This document shows positions 45,235-53,624 of a stretch of 64,000 nucleotides of DNA, one piece after another. Below the pieces are notes generated by a model. It worked only from the letters and a program-made list of their open reading frames with translations, had not been told where the DNA came from and did not search any database. The DNA comes from Wohlfahrtiimonas sp. G9077. GTDB lineage: Bacteria; Pseudomonadota; Gammaproteobacteria; Cardiobacteriales; Wohlfahrtiimonadaceae. The position numbers and the translations under genes were made by a program. The stretch is taken from positions 186,001-250,000 of the forward strand of contig NZ_NEFD01000001.1 in the NCBI RefSeq assembly GCF_002252155.1, written 5' to 3'. How positions within the stretch are numbered: position 1 is the stretch's first letter; every line of letters starts with the position of its first letter.

Positions 45235-46659
45235 ATGCGTATTTTTTTTGTTGCTTTGGTTGTCTTCTCCACATTTTTTTCCACAAGCTTTGCGAATAAT
45301 GTACAAAGCCACGCATTTGATGGCAATCATTTATCGATGCTCTATACGTTGCCTTTTATGGGATTGATTGCATCTGTGGCGCTCTTACCCTTAATCGCCC
45401 CTAAGCTTTGGCTCAATCATTATGGGAAAATCACCTTAGGTTGGAGCATCATTTTTTTCATTCCTTTGATCCTTAATTTTGGTTGGGGCGTCGGTGGAGC
45501 TGTGTTGGTGGACACACTCATCTCCGAATACATTCCCTTTATTTTATTGCTATTAACCTTATATGTGGTTTCAAGTGGCATTCAGATCACCGGTCACTTT
45601 GCTCCAAGCCCTGCTTTAAATGTGATGATTTTACTGATCGGTACTTTACTTGCGTCCATCATGGGTACAACAGGCGCCTCAATGTTACTCATTCGTCCAA
45701 TACTGCAAGCAAACCAACATCGCCGCCATAAAGTGCATGTGGTGATCTTCTTTATCTTCTTAGTGGCCAACATTGGCGGCGGCTTAACGCCCCTTGGGGA
45801 TCCGCCACTCTTTTTAGGATTTTTAGAAGGCGTGAGTTTCTTTTGGACACTGCAATACATGCTCTTACCCGTTATGATCACATCAAGCATGTTATTGATG
45901 CTCTTTTACCTTATTGATACCAAACTCTTTGCCCTTGAAGAGATCAAACCACAAAAATTAAAAGATAATCATTTTGTGATTAATGGGAAATTTAATTTTA
46001 TATTAATCGCCGCGGTGCTTGCTGGCATCATCATCTCCGGATTTTGGAATCCAAACATTCAATTAGAAGTGTTCCATTCCACCATTGCCCTTGAAAATGT
46101 CTTCCGTGATGTGCTCTTTTTACTTGTGATTTATCTCTCTTTTAAATTCACGCCAAAACAGCTGCGTATTGATAATCAATTCAATTGGGAACCCATTTTA
46201 GAAGTGGCTAAACTCTTTTTAGGCATTTTTCTCACCATTACACCGGTGATTCTGATCCTTCAATCGCCCGATCACCCTGTCACAGCATTTTTAATGCGCT
46301 TTGCACATGATGAAATCGGCGCACCTAACAATGTGACCTACTTTTGGATCACCGCCACATTGTCCGCTTTCTTAGACAATGCCCCAACCTATTTGGTGTT
46401 CTTTAAAATGGCCATCGGTGATCATGCCCAAGGCGCCGCTTACTTAATGAATGTGATTCCAACAACATTGCTCACCATTTCAATGGCAACAGTGTTTACA
46501 GGACCTTTAACCTACATCGCCAATGCCCCAAACTTTATGATCAAAAGCATTGCAGAACAACAAGGCATTCGCATGCCAAGCTTCTTCAGTTATATGCTGA
46601 TCGCCATTGGCACACTCTTACCCATTTACATTTTGCTCAATGTTATTTTCTTAATGTAA
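45235..46659 (+). CDS. nhaD: NhaD-type sodium:proton antiporter
   Basis: Integral membrane protein of the ArsB/NhaD ion-transporter superfamily, which exchanges cytoplasmic Na+ for protons. The start is ATG 45235 with GAGGG upstream (the TTG at 45223 is poorer), giving 474 aa. An N-terminal signal-like helix is followed by about 11-12 membrane segments. The motif N-I-G-G-G-L-T-P-L-G-D-P-P-L-F-L-G-F (near residue 180) and a late L-D-N-A-P-T-Y-L-V-F are characteristic. The symbol is by family resemblance; other substrates remain possible. Confidence 0.8.
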   Translation: MRIFFVALVVFSTFFSTSFANNVQSHAFDGNHLSMLYTLPFMGLIASVALLPLIAPKLWLNHYGKITLGWSIIFFIPLILNFGWGVGGAVLVDTLISEYIPFILLLLTLYVVSSGIQITGHFAPSPALNVMILLIGTLLASIMGTTGASMLLIRPILQANQHRRHKVHVVIFFIFLVANIGGGLTPLGDPPLFLGFLEGVSFFWTLQYMLLPVMITSSMLLMLFYLIDTKLFALEEIKPQKLKDNHFVINGKFNFILIAAVLAGIIISGFWNPNIQLEVFHSTIALENVFRDVLFLLVIYLSFKFTPKQLRIDNQFNWEPILEVAKLFLGIFLTITPVILILQSPDHPVTAFLMRFAHDEIGAPNNVTYFWITATLSAFLDNAPTYLVFFKMAIGDHAQGAAYLMNVIPTTLLTISMATVFTGPLTYIANAPNFMIKSIAEQQGIRMPSFFSYMLIAIGTLLPIYILLNVIFLM

Positions 46660-46660
46660 A

Positions 46661-47011
46661 TTAAAATGCATTGGCAATCCAAGTGATGCGCGGTGGGGAG
46701 AATGAGGTATCAATCCCCACCACATCAATGCGTGCATCCCCTTGATGATTCACTTGTTGTAAATAACGCTCAGCCGTTTTTCTAACTTTTTGCTGTTTAC
46801 CATGCGTAATGCTCTCTAAAGAATCACCATGTAAGTGTGTATTTCTCACGCGCACTTCCACAAAGACCAAAACGCCGCCAGTTTGCATAATAAGATCAAT
46901 CTCGCCCATTTTGCAGCGATAATTTTTCATCACAAATTGAAGTCCATGGGCTTCTAAATGTGCCCGGGCATATGCTTCGCCCCAATCACCTGTCAATTGT
47001 GGTTCGCTCAT
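46661..47011 (-). CDS. yraN: YraN-family (UPF0102) nuclease-like protein
   Basis: The start is ATG 47011 because AAGGA lies about nine bases upstream; a TTG 13 codons earlier would lack a good site. The product is 116 aa, typical of YraN, with the G-x-x-G-E-x-x-A start, the N-Y-R-C-K-M-G-E-I-D-L-I-M core and F-V-E-V-R-V-R. This is the PD-(D/E)XK-like UPF0102 fold; function is unsettled. It is divergent from rsmI, and yraN-rsmI adjacency is common in proteobacteria. Confidence 0.92.
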   Translation of the reverse strand: MSEPQLTGDWGEAYARAHLEAHGLQFVMKNYRCKMGEIDLIMQTGGVLVFVEVRVRNTHLHGDSLESITHGKQQKVRKTAERYLQQVNHQGDARIDVVGIDTSFSPPRITWIANAF

Positions 47012-47065
47012 TGCATCATTTCCTTGTATAATCGTAACCCTTAAATTCAAGAATCAGAGAACTCT

Positions 47066-47905
47066 ATGTCAATTTGCTACGTTGTTGCAACACCAATTGG
47101 AAATATTGATGATTGGTCACCGCGCGCCATCGAAACTTTAAAAAGCGTTGATGTCATTTTTGCCGAAGACACTCGACACTCCGCTAAACTGATGCAGCTC
47201 TTTAACATCCAAACGCCGATGCGCTCCCTGCATGATCACAACGAAACTGACCGCATAGATGAGATCTTAAATTTATTAAATGATGGACAAAATTGCGCCA
47301 TCATTTCAGATGCGGGCACGCCGCTCATCTCTGATCCGGGCTTTAAAGTGGTGCGTGCCCTTCGTGAAGCGATGCAAACTGTGATTCCCATTCCCGGCGT
47401 CAGCGCATTGATCACCGCATTATCCGTTTCTGGCATTGCTACGGATCGCTTTAGCTTTGAAGGTTTCTTACCTGCAAAATCCGCAGGCCGCAAAGCGCGC
47501 ATGAATGAGGTGCGTAAAGATTCCCGCACTTTGGTCTTTTATGAATCAAGCCACCGCATTTTGCAAATGCTTGAAGATGCCATGGCAGTGTTTGGCGAAG
47601 ATCGCTATGCCTTCATTGGCCGTGAAATGACCAAACGTTATGAAAGCTATCTCTCAGATCGCCTGAACAATCTGCATGAATACTATACAACCCATTCAGA
47701 TGAACAACGTGGCGAATATGTTGTGGTGATCGAAGGGGCAACAGTTGACGCCAGCGAGCCAGAAAGCATCGATTTAACGGAACTTTTGACCATTTTATTG
47801 GATGAATTGCCCTTAAAACAAGCGGTGAGCATTGCCACAAAAGTGACAAAATTATCGAAAAATCATGTGTATCAAGCTGCACTGGCGATCCAAAATAACG
47901 TATAA
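47066..47905 (+). CDS. rsmI: 16S rRNA (cytidine1402-2'-O)-methyltransferase
   Basis: RsmI adds a ribose methyl to C1402 in the ribosomal P site. The 279-aa SAM enzyme of the tetrapyrrole-methylase fold begins I-C-Y-V-V-A-T-P-I-G-N-I-D-D-W-S-P-R-A and has E-D-T-R-H-S-A-K. It also has I-S-D-A-G-T-P-L-I-S-D-P-G (near 91-103), I-P-G-V-S-A-L near 115 and F-Y-E-S-S-H-R-I near 160. A C-terminal tail of about 45 residues follows the catalytic domain. Divergent from yraN, 54 bases between starts. Confidence 0.95.
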   Translation: MSICYVVATPIGNIDDWSPRAIETLKSVDVIFAEDTRHSAKLMQLFNIQTPMRSLHDHNETDRIDEILNLLNDGQNCAIISDAGTPLISDPGFKVVRALREAMQTVIPIPGVSALITALSVSGIATDRFSFEGFLPAKSAGRKARMNEVRKDSRTLVFYESSHRILQMLEDAMAVFGEDRYAFIGREMTKRYESYLSDRLNNLHEYYTTHSDEQRGEYVVVIEGATVDASEPESIDLTELLTILLDELPLKQAVSIATKVTKLSKNHVYQAALAIQNNV

Positions 47906-47935
47906 TCCCTCTGCAAATTAAGGAGTTGAAAAGTA

Positions 47936-49165
47936 ATGTCAGACGCAACTGTCAATACCAGCACAAAATTATTACCGGGCGAACTCGGTCTTAGCCTCAA
48001 ACTCGCAGGGCTTTTTTCCATTCGGATGTTGGGCATTTTCATCATCTTGCCTGTGCTGACTCTATACAGCCAAAGCTTAACGGGCTCGACCCCATTTTTA
48101 ACGGGCCTTGTGTTTGCAAGTTACGCATTGACGCAGATCTTACTGCAACCGATCTTTGGCGTTGTTTCCGATAAAATGGGCAGAAAACCAGCATTAATCG
48201 CTGGTCTTGGGTTATTTATTGTGGGCAGCATCATCTTAATGTTTGCCAGCCACGTTTATGTGGCCATTTTAGGGCGCATCATTCAAGGCGCCGGCGCAGT
48301 GTCGGCTGTTGTACTGGCTTTGGCCACGGATTTAACCCGTGAATACATTCGCTCAAAAGTCATGGCCATGATCGGTGTCAGCATTGGTTTAACGTTTGGT
48401 GTGGCGATCTCCCTTGCTCCCATCATCTATATGGTGGCCAAAGGCTATGGAATTTTTGGTGTGTGTGCGCTCATGGGTGCCCTTGGCATTTACGCCACCA
48501 TCAAATTCATTCCCGATGCACCGATGCCCACTGAAGCGATGAAAACAAAACGCGAAAGCTTATCTGAGCTCACCCGCATCGCTTTTAGTAATGGCAATGT
48601 GGTGCGTTTATACTTTGGCGCTTTCATGCTGCATCTCTTATTAACGATGACGTTCGCCGCCATGCCAAGCCTTCTTGGTAAATTGGAAATCTCTGGCGGT
48701 TCTGCCACGCTCTATTATGTGAGCACCTTTTTCATCTCATGCATCATCATGTTTGCTTGCGTAGGTTTAGCAGAGCGTTTTTATCGTCACCGTGTCTTAT
48801 TTCTATTTGCCATTTTATTTTTAGCATTGGCATATTTAGGCTTAATTGTTTCTGAAGATGGCAGCCATGCCCTCTTTTTCTGGGGATTATTGTTATTCTT
48901 CTTTGGATTTAACGTCATGGAAGCGATGCAGCCTTCCATCATGTCGCGTGCTGCCGATCAGAACTATCGCGGCACCATTATGGGCGTTTTTTCCTCCTCA
49001 CAATTTTTAGGCACCTCCATCGGCGGGATGCTTGGCGCTACAATCAGCGGTTATTTTGGCGTACAATATGTCTTTTACTTGGCATTTCTTTTAGCAGCTG
49101 TTTGGTTCGCCATCGCATGGCCCATGCAAAATCCTGTGAAACCTCAAAAGAAAGCAGACGCATAA
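47936..49165 (+). CDS. major facilitator superfamily transporter, YajR-like
   Basis: A 409-aa inner-membrane protein with twelve predicted helices. The MFS motif A is G-V-V-S-D-K-M-G-R-K-P-A (near residue 76), followed by I-I-Q-G-A-G-A-V-S near 118. Overall pattern and the opening R-M-L-G-I-F-I-I-L-P-V-L resemble YajR, but the extra C-terminal soluble YAM domain of YajR is missing; the tail is only a short Lys-rich end. Likely a proton-driven exporter; substrate unknown. AAGGAG precedes the start; the stop overlaps the next start (TAATG). Confidence 0.85.
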   Translation: MSDATVNTSTKLLPGELGLSLKLAGLFSIRMLGIFIILPVLTLYSQSLTGSTPFLTGLVFASYALTQILLQPIFGVVSDKMGRKPALIAGLGLFIVGSIILMFASHVYVAILGRIIQGAGAVSAVVLALATDLTREYIRSKVMAMIGVSIGLTFGVAISLAPIIYMVAKGYGIFGVCALMGALGIYATIKFIPDAPMPTEAMKTKRESLSELTRIAFSNGNVVRLYFGAFMLHLLLTMTFAAMPSLLGKLEISGGSATLYYVSTFFISCIIMFACVGLAERFYRHRVLFLFAILFLALAYLGLIVSEDGSHALFFWGLLLFFFGFNVMEAMQPSIMSRAADQNYRGTIMGVFSSSQFLGTSIGGMLGATISGYFGVQYVFYLAFLLAAVWFAIAWPMQNPVKPQKKADA

Positions 49166-49905
49166 TGGAAGCAGAAACCTTAAAAATTAAAGTGGCACAA
49201 AAAATGATCGGGCTGATTGATATGCCCTATCTATTTTTAAACCTAGATGCAAACAAAGTGGCCGAAGAGGTCAAAAGCATCGGCGCCATCGCCTCAATCA
49301 CAACCTTTGCACAACACGTTGCACCCCTTCGTGAAGCATTTGGCGATGCTGTGCCAACCATTGCCACCATCATCAATTATCCCTATGGACCTTTTAATAC
49401 ATACAATGCCACCCAAGAGATGAAGCAAGCCTTGGATGCCGGCACCGATGAGATTGATTTGGTCTTTCCCTATCAAGCCTTGGTCAATCGCCAAGCGGGA
49501 TTATGTTTGAAATTTTTGAACACCATGCGGGAAACTGCAGGTGATACACCATTAAAGCTCACCATTGAAGCCGGCATCTTACAAGATGCCAAATGGATTC
49601 GAAAAGCCACAGAATTGGCTGTCAGAAGTGGCATGAATGTCGTCAAAACCGCTTCAGGTCGCAATCGTCAACAAATCACCCTCACCATGGTACAAATGAT
49701 GCTGACTGTGATTGAAGACATGAATCCTGAAACGGGCATTCACATCGTGACAACCAACAACAATTTTACCGAAGCTTCACAATACTTAGAAGAAGTCATC
49801 AGCCGCTTAGGCACATCATGGGTTGATGCTTCTCATTTCCGTTTGAGTGGTCCAAATTTAGTCAGCTCCATTTCAGAGCTACTGGCTCAAGACCATGCTA
49901 TTTAA
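49165..49905 (+). CDS. DeoC-family aldolase homolog with altered active site
   Basis: A 246-aa TIM-barrel protein clearly related to deoxyribose-phosphate aldolase. D-E-I-D-L-V-F-P-Y carries the conserved Asp98, and V-V-K-T-A-S-G carries the Schiff-base Lys161 (E. coli Lys167). The E. coli segment G-F-K-P-A-G-G, holding the second catalytic lysine (Lys201) and phosphate-binding glycines, is here I-V-T-T-N-N-N-F (194-201). The lysine and both glycines are gone. The Cys47 region also differs. The reading frame is intact, so this is a divergent protein, not a frameshift. It may act on another substrate or be inactive. ATG overlaps the MFS stop. Confidence 0.85.
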   Translation: MEAETLKIKVAQKMIGLIDMPYLFLNLDANKVAEEVKSIGAIASITTFAQHVAPLREAFGDAVPTIATIINYPYGPFNTYNATQEMKQALDAGTDEIDLVFPYQALVNRQAGLCLKFLNTMRETAGDTPLKLTIEAGILQDAKWIRKATELAVRSGMNVVKTASGRNRQQITLTMVQMMLTVIEDMNPETGIHIVTTNNNFTEASQYLEEVISRLGTSWVDASHFRLSGPNLVSSISELLAQDHAI

Positions 49906-49926
49906 TATTTTTAATCTGAGAGTTTT

Positions 49927-50706
49927 ATGAATCCACAATTAACCATCGCACAAAAAAGTGTTTCTAAAGTTAGCCGTTTAATCAACCAAATTTTTGAACA
50001 AACCGCTAAATTAAGCCAAGCACAACGCGAAGAGACCGAACGTTTTGACATCTTTTACGCACAAATTGAAACCGAGATTGCCAAAGAAATTTTATATGCA
50101 TACCCAGACCACACGGTAGAAACAAAACTCACAGGTGTGCACGGCCCTGCCCACAATAAATCGTATTGGTATGTCAGCGGCATCGTTGGTAAACAAAACT
50201 TCTTAGGTGGCAATGCTGACTTTGCAGTTTCTGTAGCCTACATGGTCGATGACAAATTAATGGCCGGTTACGTTTATGCACCAATGTCACAAAAAACCTA
50301 CATGGCTGTGAAAAATGAAGGCGCGACTTTAAATGACATTCGCATCCGTTTACCTCGCCACAGCGGCCGCATCAGCGATGCCCTTTTACTCACAGATGCG
50401 CGTTCATTGCGTAAAGAAAATGTCATGATGACTGCGCATTTACATCATCTCTCTTTAGGTGTTAGAGTGTTAGGCGATGAAGCATTGAGCATCTGCGAGA
50501 TGATTGAAGGGAAAGCCTCAGCAGCTTGGTTAAATGCCTTTGATCCTTGTGATCATTTAGCGGCTGTCTTGATTGCACAAGAAGGCGGCGCTTTAGCCAC
50601 TGACTTTAATGGCAATGAAGTGGACATCAGCGCTGAAAATGCAGCTTTTGCCACACCTAAATTGTTAAAACCTTTATTACAATCCATCCATCAAGCCAAA
50701 CGTTAA
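49927..50706 (+). CDS. SuhB/inositol-monophosphatase homolog lacking metal ligands (pseudoenzyme candidate)
   Basis: A 259-aa protein aligning with E. coli SuhB along its length and opening M-N-P-Q-L-T-I-A, like SuhB M-H-P-M-L-N-I-A. The metal-binding signature W-V-I-D-P-L-D-G-T-T-N-F is replaced by WYVSGIVGKQNF (81-92), so both aspartates are lost (Ser84, Val87). The E-E-S-G element is K-L-T-G (66-70 region), and only the late Asp209 in D-P-C-D-H-L-A-A remains. With four of five ligands gone, catalysis is not expected. SuhB also acts, independently of catalysis, in rRNA antitermination with Nus factors, and such a role is possible here. The frame is intact. Confidence 0.85.
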   Translation: MNPQLTIAQKSVSKVSRLINQIFEQTAKLSQAQREETERFDIFYAQIETEIAKEILYAYPDHTVETKLTGVHGPAHNKSYWYVSGIVGKQNFLGGNADFAVSVAYMVDDKLMAGYVYAPMSQKTYMAVKNEGATLNDIRIRLPRHSGRISDALLLTDARSLRKENVMMTAHLHHLSLGVRVLGDEALSICEMIEGKASAAWLNAFDPCDHLAAVLIAQEGGALATDFNGNEVDISAENAAFATPKLLKPLLQSIHQAKR

Positions 50707-51491
50707 TGAAGATCCGGAAATCTCAATTACTTGCCCCATTACTCACCCTGTGCTTCATGCCAGAAGCACACAGTTTATCGTTGTTGATGCAAAAGTATCA
50801 CAATGTTGAGTTTGCAGTTGTTGAGGTTTCCGAACATGATTCATTACAGCTTTTTTGGAAAAATCCCGCCACCGAGCAGCCTTATCAATCTTTTTCAACG
50901 CTCAATAAAACGTTACAAAAAGAGAAAAAACAGCTTCTCTTTGCCATTAACTCTGGCATTTTTGGGCAAGATCAATCGCCGCTCGGCTGGCATATGGAAA
51001 AAGGCGAACTCTTAAAGGGCTTAAATCAGATCACACGCACCAATGCCATTGGGAATTTTTCATTGATTCCAAATGGCGTTTTTTTTGTCAACCAAGATGG
51101 TTCGCGCCATGTTCTAGAAACTGAGAATTTTCTTCGCAATCAAAAACGTTATGCGCCTTTATATGCCACGCAATCTGGCCCAATGCTTGTGGTCAATGGT
51201 CAGTTGCATCCAAAATTTTTTGCGTCCTCCGACAGCTTAAAATATCGCAGTGGCGTGTGTGTCAAAAATAACAATACTTACTTTGCAGTCACACAAAACC
51301 CCATCAATTTTTATTACTTTGCTAAATTTTTTCAAGAAGAATTGGGCTGTCAAAATGCTCTTTATCTCGATGGTACGTTGTCACAACTCTCTTATCTTGG
51401 GAAAATTTATGGCGCACCCTTTTGGAATGTGCGCCCATACGTTGGCATTTGGGCGGTTACGAGCCCGATGACAAAGGAAATGTCAAAGTAA
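50706..51491 (+). CDS. secreted phosphodiester glycosidase-domain (NAGPA/DUF2233) protein
   Basis: A 261-aa precursor with a signal peptide (basic start, hydrophobic residues 8-18, cleavage near A-H-S at 23). The mature protein has the NAGPA-family marks: F-A-I-N-S-G-I-F near residue 79, Q-S-G-P-M-L-V-V-N-G near 157 and N-A-L-Y-L-D-G-T-L-S near 227. Family members remove or process sugar phosphodiesters, and some act on cell-wall or teichoic-type polymers; the substrate here is unknown. ATG overlaps the SuhB-like stop, and the last 35 bases overlap the 3' end of cpxA on the other strand. Confidence 0.82.
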   Translation: MKIRKSQLLAPLLTLCFMPEAHSLSLLMQKYHNVEFAVVEVSEHDSLQLFWKNPATEQPYQSFSTLNKTLQKEKKQLLFAINSGIFGQDQSPLGWHMEKGELLKGLNQITRTNAIGNFSLIPNGVFFVNQDGSRHVLETENFLRNQKRYAPLYATQSGPMLVVNGQLHPKFFASSDSLKYRSGVCVKNNNTYFAVTQNPINFYYFAKFFQEELGCQNALYLDGTLSQLSYLGKIYGAPFWNVRPYVGIWAVTSPMTKEMSK

Positions 51492-52785
51492 TCATCAATC
51501 CACCATCTTCATGATTTTTTGCCTCAATGGTGCCATGATGATGCTTGACCATTTGCCCTGCAATGGCTAAACCTAAACCGGCACCATTTGAATCGGGCAC
51601 CGCTTCATTTTCTGCACGATAAAATGCCTCAAACAATCGCCCTAAATCTTTTGGCTGCACGCCTGGGCCATCATCATGGACACTGATGATCAATTGATCC
51701 GCCGCCACATTAAAAGTCACATCAATGCGCGTTTTGGCATAATGAATGGCATTGCGTAAAATATTCTCAATGCCACTTTGGAAATTCTCCACATTCAGCA
51801 GCAGATGCATCTCCGGCACTTCTTCATAATACAAAGTTTTACCATTGGCATCTGCCTCAAATGCCGCTTCTGCCAATAACTCAATCAGTGCTGCTGACAA
51901 TGTCACAGATTCATGTTGCTCGCGGCGCAAAATCAGTTCACGAGATAAAGAGAGCATCGCCTGAATACGATCTTCAATTAAAATCAGATTTTGCTCAATG
52001 CGATCAATGTCTGGCGCTAACGATGCATCCGTTTTCCGACGCAACATGCCATTGGTCAAGCGAATGCGTGTCAAAGGCGTTCTAAGCTCATGGGACATGT
52101 TCCCAAATAGGCGATTTTTCTCTGCTTCTGCCTTTTGCAGCTCTTCGACCATTTGATTAAAACTTTGCCCAAGATAACTGAATTCCACCGTCCCTTTTTC
52201 AAGGGCAGGATCCACCTCCCAATCGCCCCTTGCCACGCGATCTGCCGCTTGCTTTAAGCGCTTAATTGGGCGATAGAGTGAATAGGTGAGTAAAAAGATA
52301 AAAGGTAAACTGGCAAAGAGCATCAACAATAGTAACAATGAGGGCGATTTAAACATCAAACTCACATAGTACGATTGCGGCAATTTTGGAAACAGCATAT
52401 AAAACTGATAACGCGCCCCTTCCACTTCAAATGGCCCCATGATCATTTGCGAGTTGATCACTTGTTGATGCGGCACATCTTCATCGGTTACGGCCGTAAT
52501 GAACTCTCGATATTCAGGATTATCCACACTGCTAATAGAATAGGCCAAATACTCAGGATCATTGGTTTTTGGAATGGCAATGAAGCGCCCTGCATTTTTC
52601 GCATGACGCATCTGCAACTGACGATCAAGGCGCTGTTGAATTTTCTCTCGCTCGGCACTTGGCACTTCACGAATGCGCCTTTGATCCAGCGTTGGAATGA
52701 TGATGGCAATGGACACCACCGCAATGCAATAGATCAAAAAAACAAAAAAGATCCGCACACTCAATAGAGAGAAAAATTTACGCAC
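51457..52785 (-). CDS. cpxA: CpxA-like envelope-stress sensor histidine kinase
   Basis: A 442-aa sensor kinase. Membrane helix 1 (about 12-30), a periplasmic domain (about 31-148), helix 2 (about 149-170) and HAMP (R-P-I-K-R-L-K-Q near 172) precede the H-box N-M-S-H-E-L-R-T-P-L-T-R with phosphoacceptor His232. The ATPase domain has an N-box with N-A-I-H-Y-A and G-x-G loops D-D-G-P-G-V and N-G-A-G-L-G-L-A-I. It matches CpxA in layout and pairs with a CpxR-like regulator 11 bases upstream and a Spy/CpxP gene beyond. Converges with and overlaps the NAGPA-domain gene by 35 bases. Confidence 0.88.
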   Translation of the reverse strand: MRKFFSLLSVRIFFVFLIYCIAVVSIAIIIPTLDQRRIREVPSAEREKIQQRLDRQLQMRHAKNAGRFIAIPKTNDPEYLAYSISSVDNPEYREFITAVTDEDVPHQQVINSQMIMGPFEVEGARYQFYMLFPKLPQSYYVSLMFKSPSLLLLLMLFASLPFIFLLTYSLYRPIKRLKQAADRVARGDWEVDPALEKGTVEFSYLGQSFNQMVEELQKAEAEKNRLFGNMSHELRTPLTRIRLTNGMLRRKTDASLAPDIDRIEQNLILIEDRIQAMLSLSRELILRREQHESVTLSAALIELLAEAAFEADANGKTLYYEEVPEMHLLLNVENFQSGIENILRNAIHYAKTRIDVTFNVAADQLIISVHDDGPGVQPKDLGRLFEAFYRAENEAVPDSNGAGLGLAIAGQMVKHHHGTIEAKNHEDGGLMITLTFPLSSGS

Positions 52786-52796
52786 GCCTTGCCCCT

Positions 52797-53483
52797 TTAT
52801 TCGATGAACATATACCCTAAACCATGAATGGTCTTAAACCATGGCATACCATTGTCACGATCCGGAATTTTTTTACGTAAATTGCTCACATGCATGTCAA
52901 TGACGCGATCAAATGCTTGATGGCGCTTACCTAAAATTTCACGACTCAATTCATCACGACTGATGGCTTTGCCGCGGTTTTTCACCATATACAGCAGTAA
53001 AGAAAATTCAGTATAGGTCAAATCAATCGGTTTACCAGCAAAGCTTGCCTGAAACTGCGCTTGATTGAGCTCTAATTGATCCACTTTAATCACATTGTGA
53101 TCCTGCGGTGCTTCTTCTGCATTCGCACGACGCAACAAAGCGCGGATGCGCGCAATCAATTCGCGATCATCAAAGGGTTTGCCAATGTAATCATCTGCCC
53201 CAAGTTCAAGGCCAAGCACGCGATCAATGCTGTCGCCTTTCGCTGACAACATCAACACAGGCAATAAAGGATGGGTGCTTCTCACCTCTTTTAATGTGTC
53301 CCAACCATTTTTTTTGGGCATCATCACATCTAAAATCAAGACATCTGGCGTTGTGTGTGCCATGTAAGCCAAACACTCTTCCCCATTATTACACACATCC
53401 ACCGCAAACCCTTCAAAGGTCAACAGCTCTGAAATCAATGCTTGCAGTTGTAAATCATCATCCACCAATAAAATATGTTCCAT
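52797..53483 (-). CDS. cpxR: CpxR-like response regulator
   Basis: A 228-aa OmpR-family regulator. The receiver has D9-D10, phosphoacceptor Asp52 in I-L-D-V-M-M-P-K-K-N-G and Lys in G-K-P-F-D-D-R. The winged-helix DNA-binding domain (about 130-228) has L-T-Y-T-E-F-S-L-L, R-V-I-D-M-H-V-S-N-L-R-K-K-I and W-F-K-T-I-H-G-L-G-Y. L-G-L-E-L-G-A-D-D-Y and D-R-V-I-D-M-H-V-S-N-L-R match CpxR closely. It should activate envelope-stress genes when phosphorylated. A consensus CpxR box lies 52 bases upstream in the divergent region shared with the Spy-like gene. Confidence 0.92.
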   Translation of the reverse strand: MEHILLVDDDLQLQALISELLTFEGFAVDVCNNGEECLAYMAHTTPDVLILDVMMPKKNGWDTLKEVRSTHPLLPVLMLSAKGDSIDRVLGLELGADDYIGKPFDDRELIARIRALLRRANAEEAPQDHNVIKVDQLELNQAQFQASFAGKPIDLTYTEFSLLLYMVKNRGKAISRDELSREILGKRHQAFDRVIDMHVSNLRKKIPDRDNGMPWFKTIHGLGYMFIE

Positions 53484-53534
53484 GACTACCTCCTTGCGCC
53501 ATTATAGCGGCTTCTCTACAACTGTCTAAAAACA

Positions 53535-53549
53535 TTTACGCCGCTTTAC
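53535..53549. promoter_or_regulatory. CpxR box (GTAAA-N5-GTAAA)
   Basis: Plus strand TTTAC-GCCGC-TTTAC, on the minus strand GTAAA-GCGGC-GTAAA, an exact match to the CpxR consensus. A third TTTAC follows at 53566-53570. It lies between divergent cpxR and the Spy/CpxP gene, the place expected for positive autoregulation. Confidence 0.82.
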
Positions 53550-53564
53550 ATTCTCTAGACTGCC

Positions 53565-53592
53565 TTTTACAAGCAAAGGATTAATCTATACT
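53565..53592 (+). promoter_or_regulatory. candidate promoter of the Spy/CpxP-like gene
   Basis: TATACT (53587-53592) with a weak TTTTAC (53565-53570) 16 bases upstream. The weak -35 next to a CpxR box fits an activator-dependent promoter. Confidence 0.5.
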
Positions 53593-53624
53593 TAATCCAC
53601 AAACACATAGATGAGGAAAGACAT

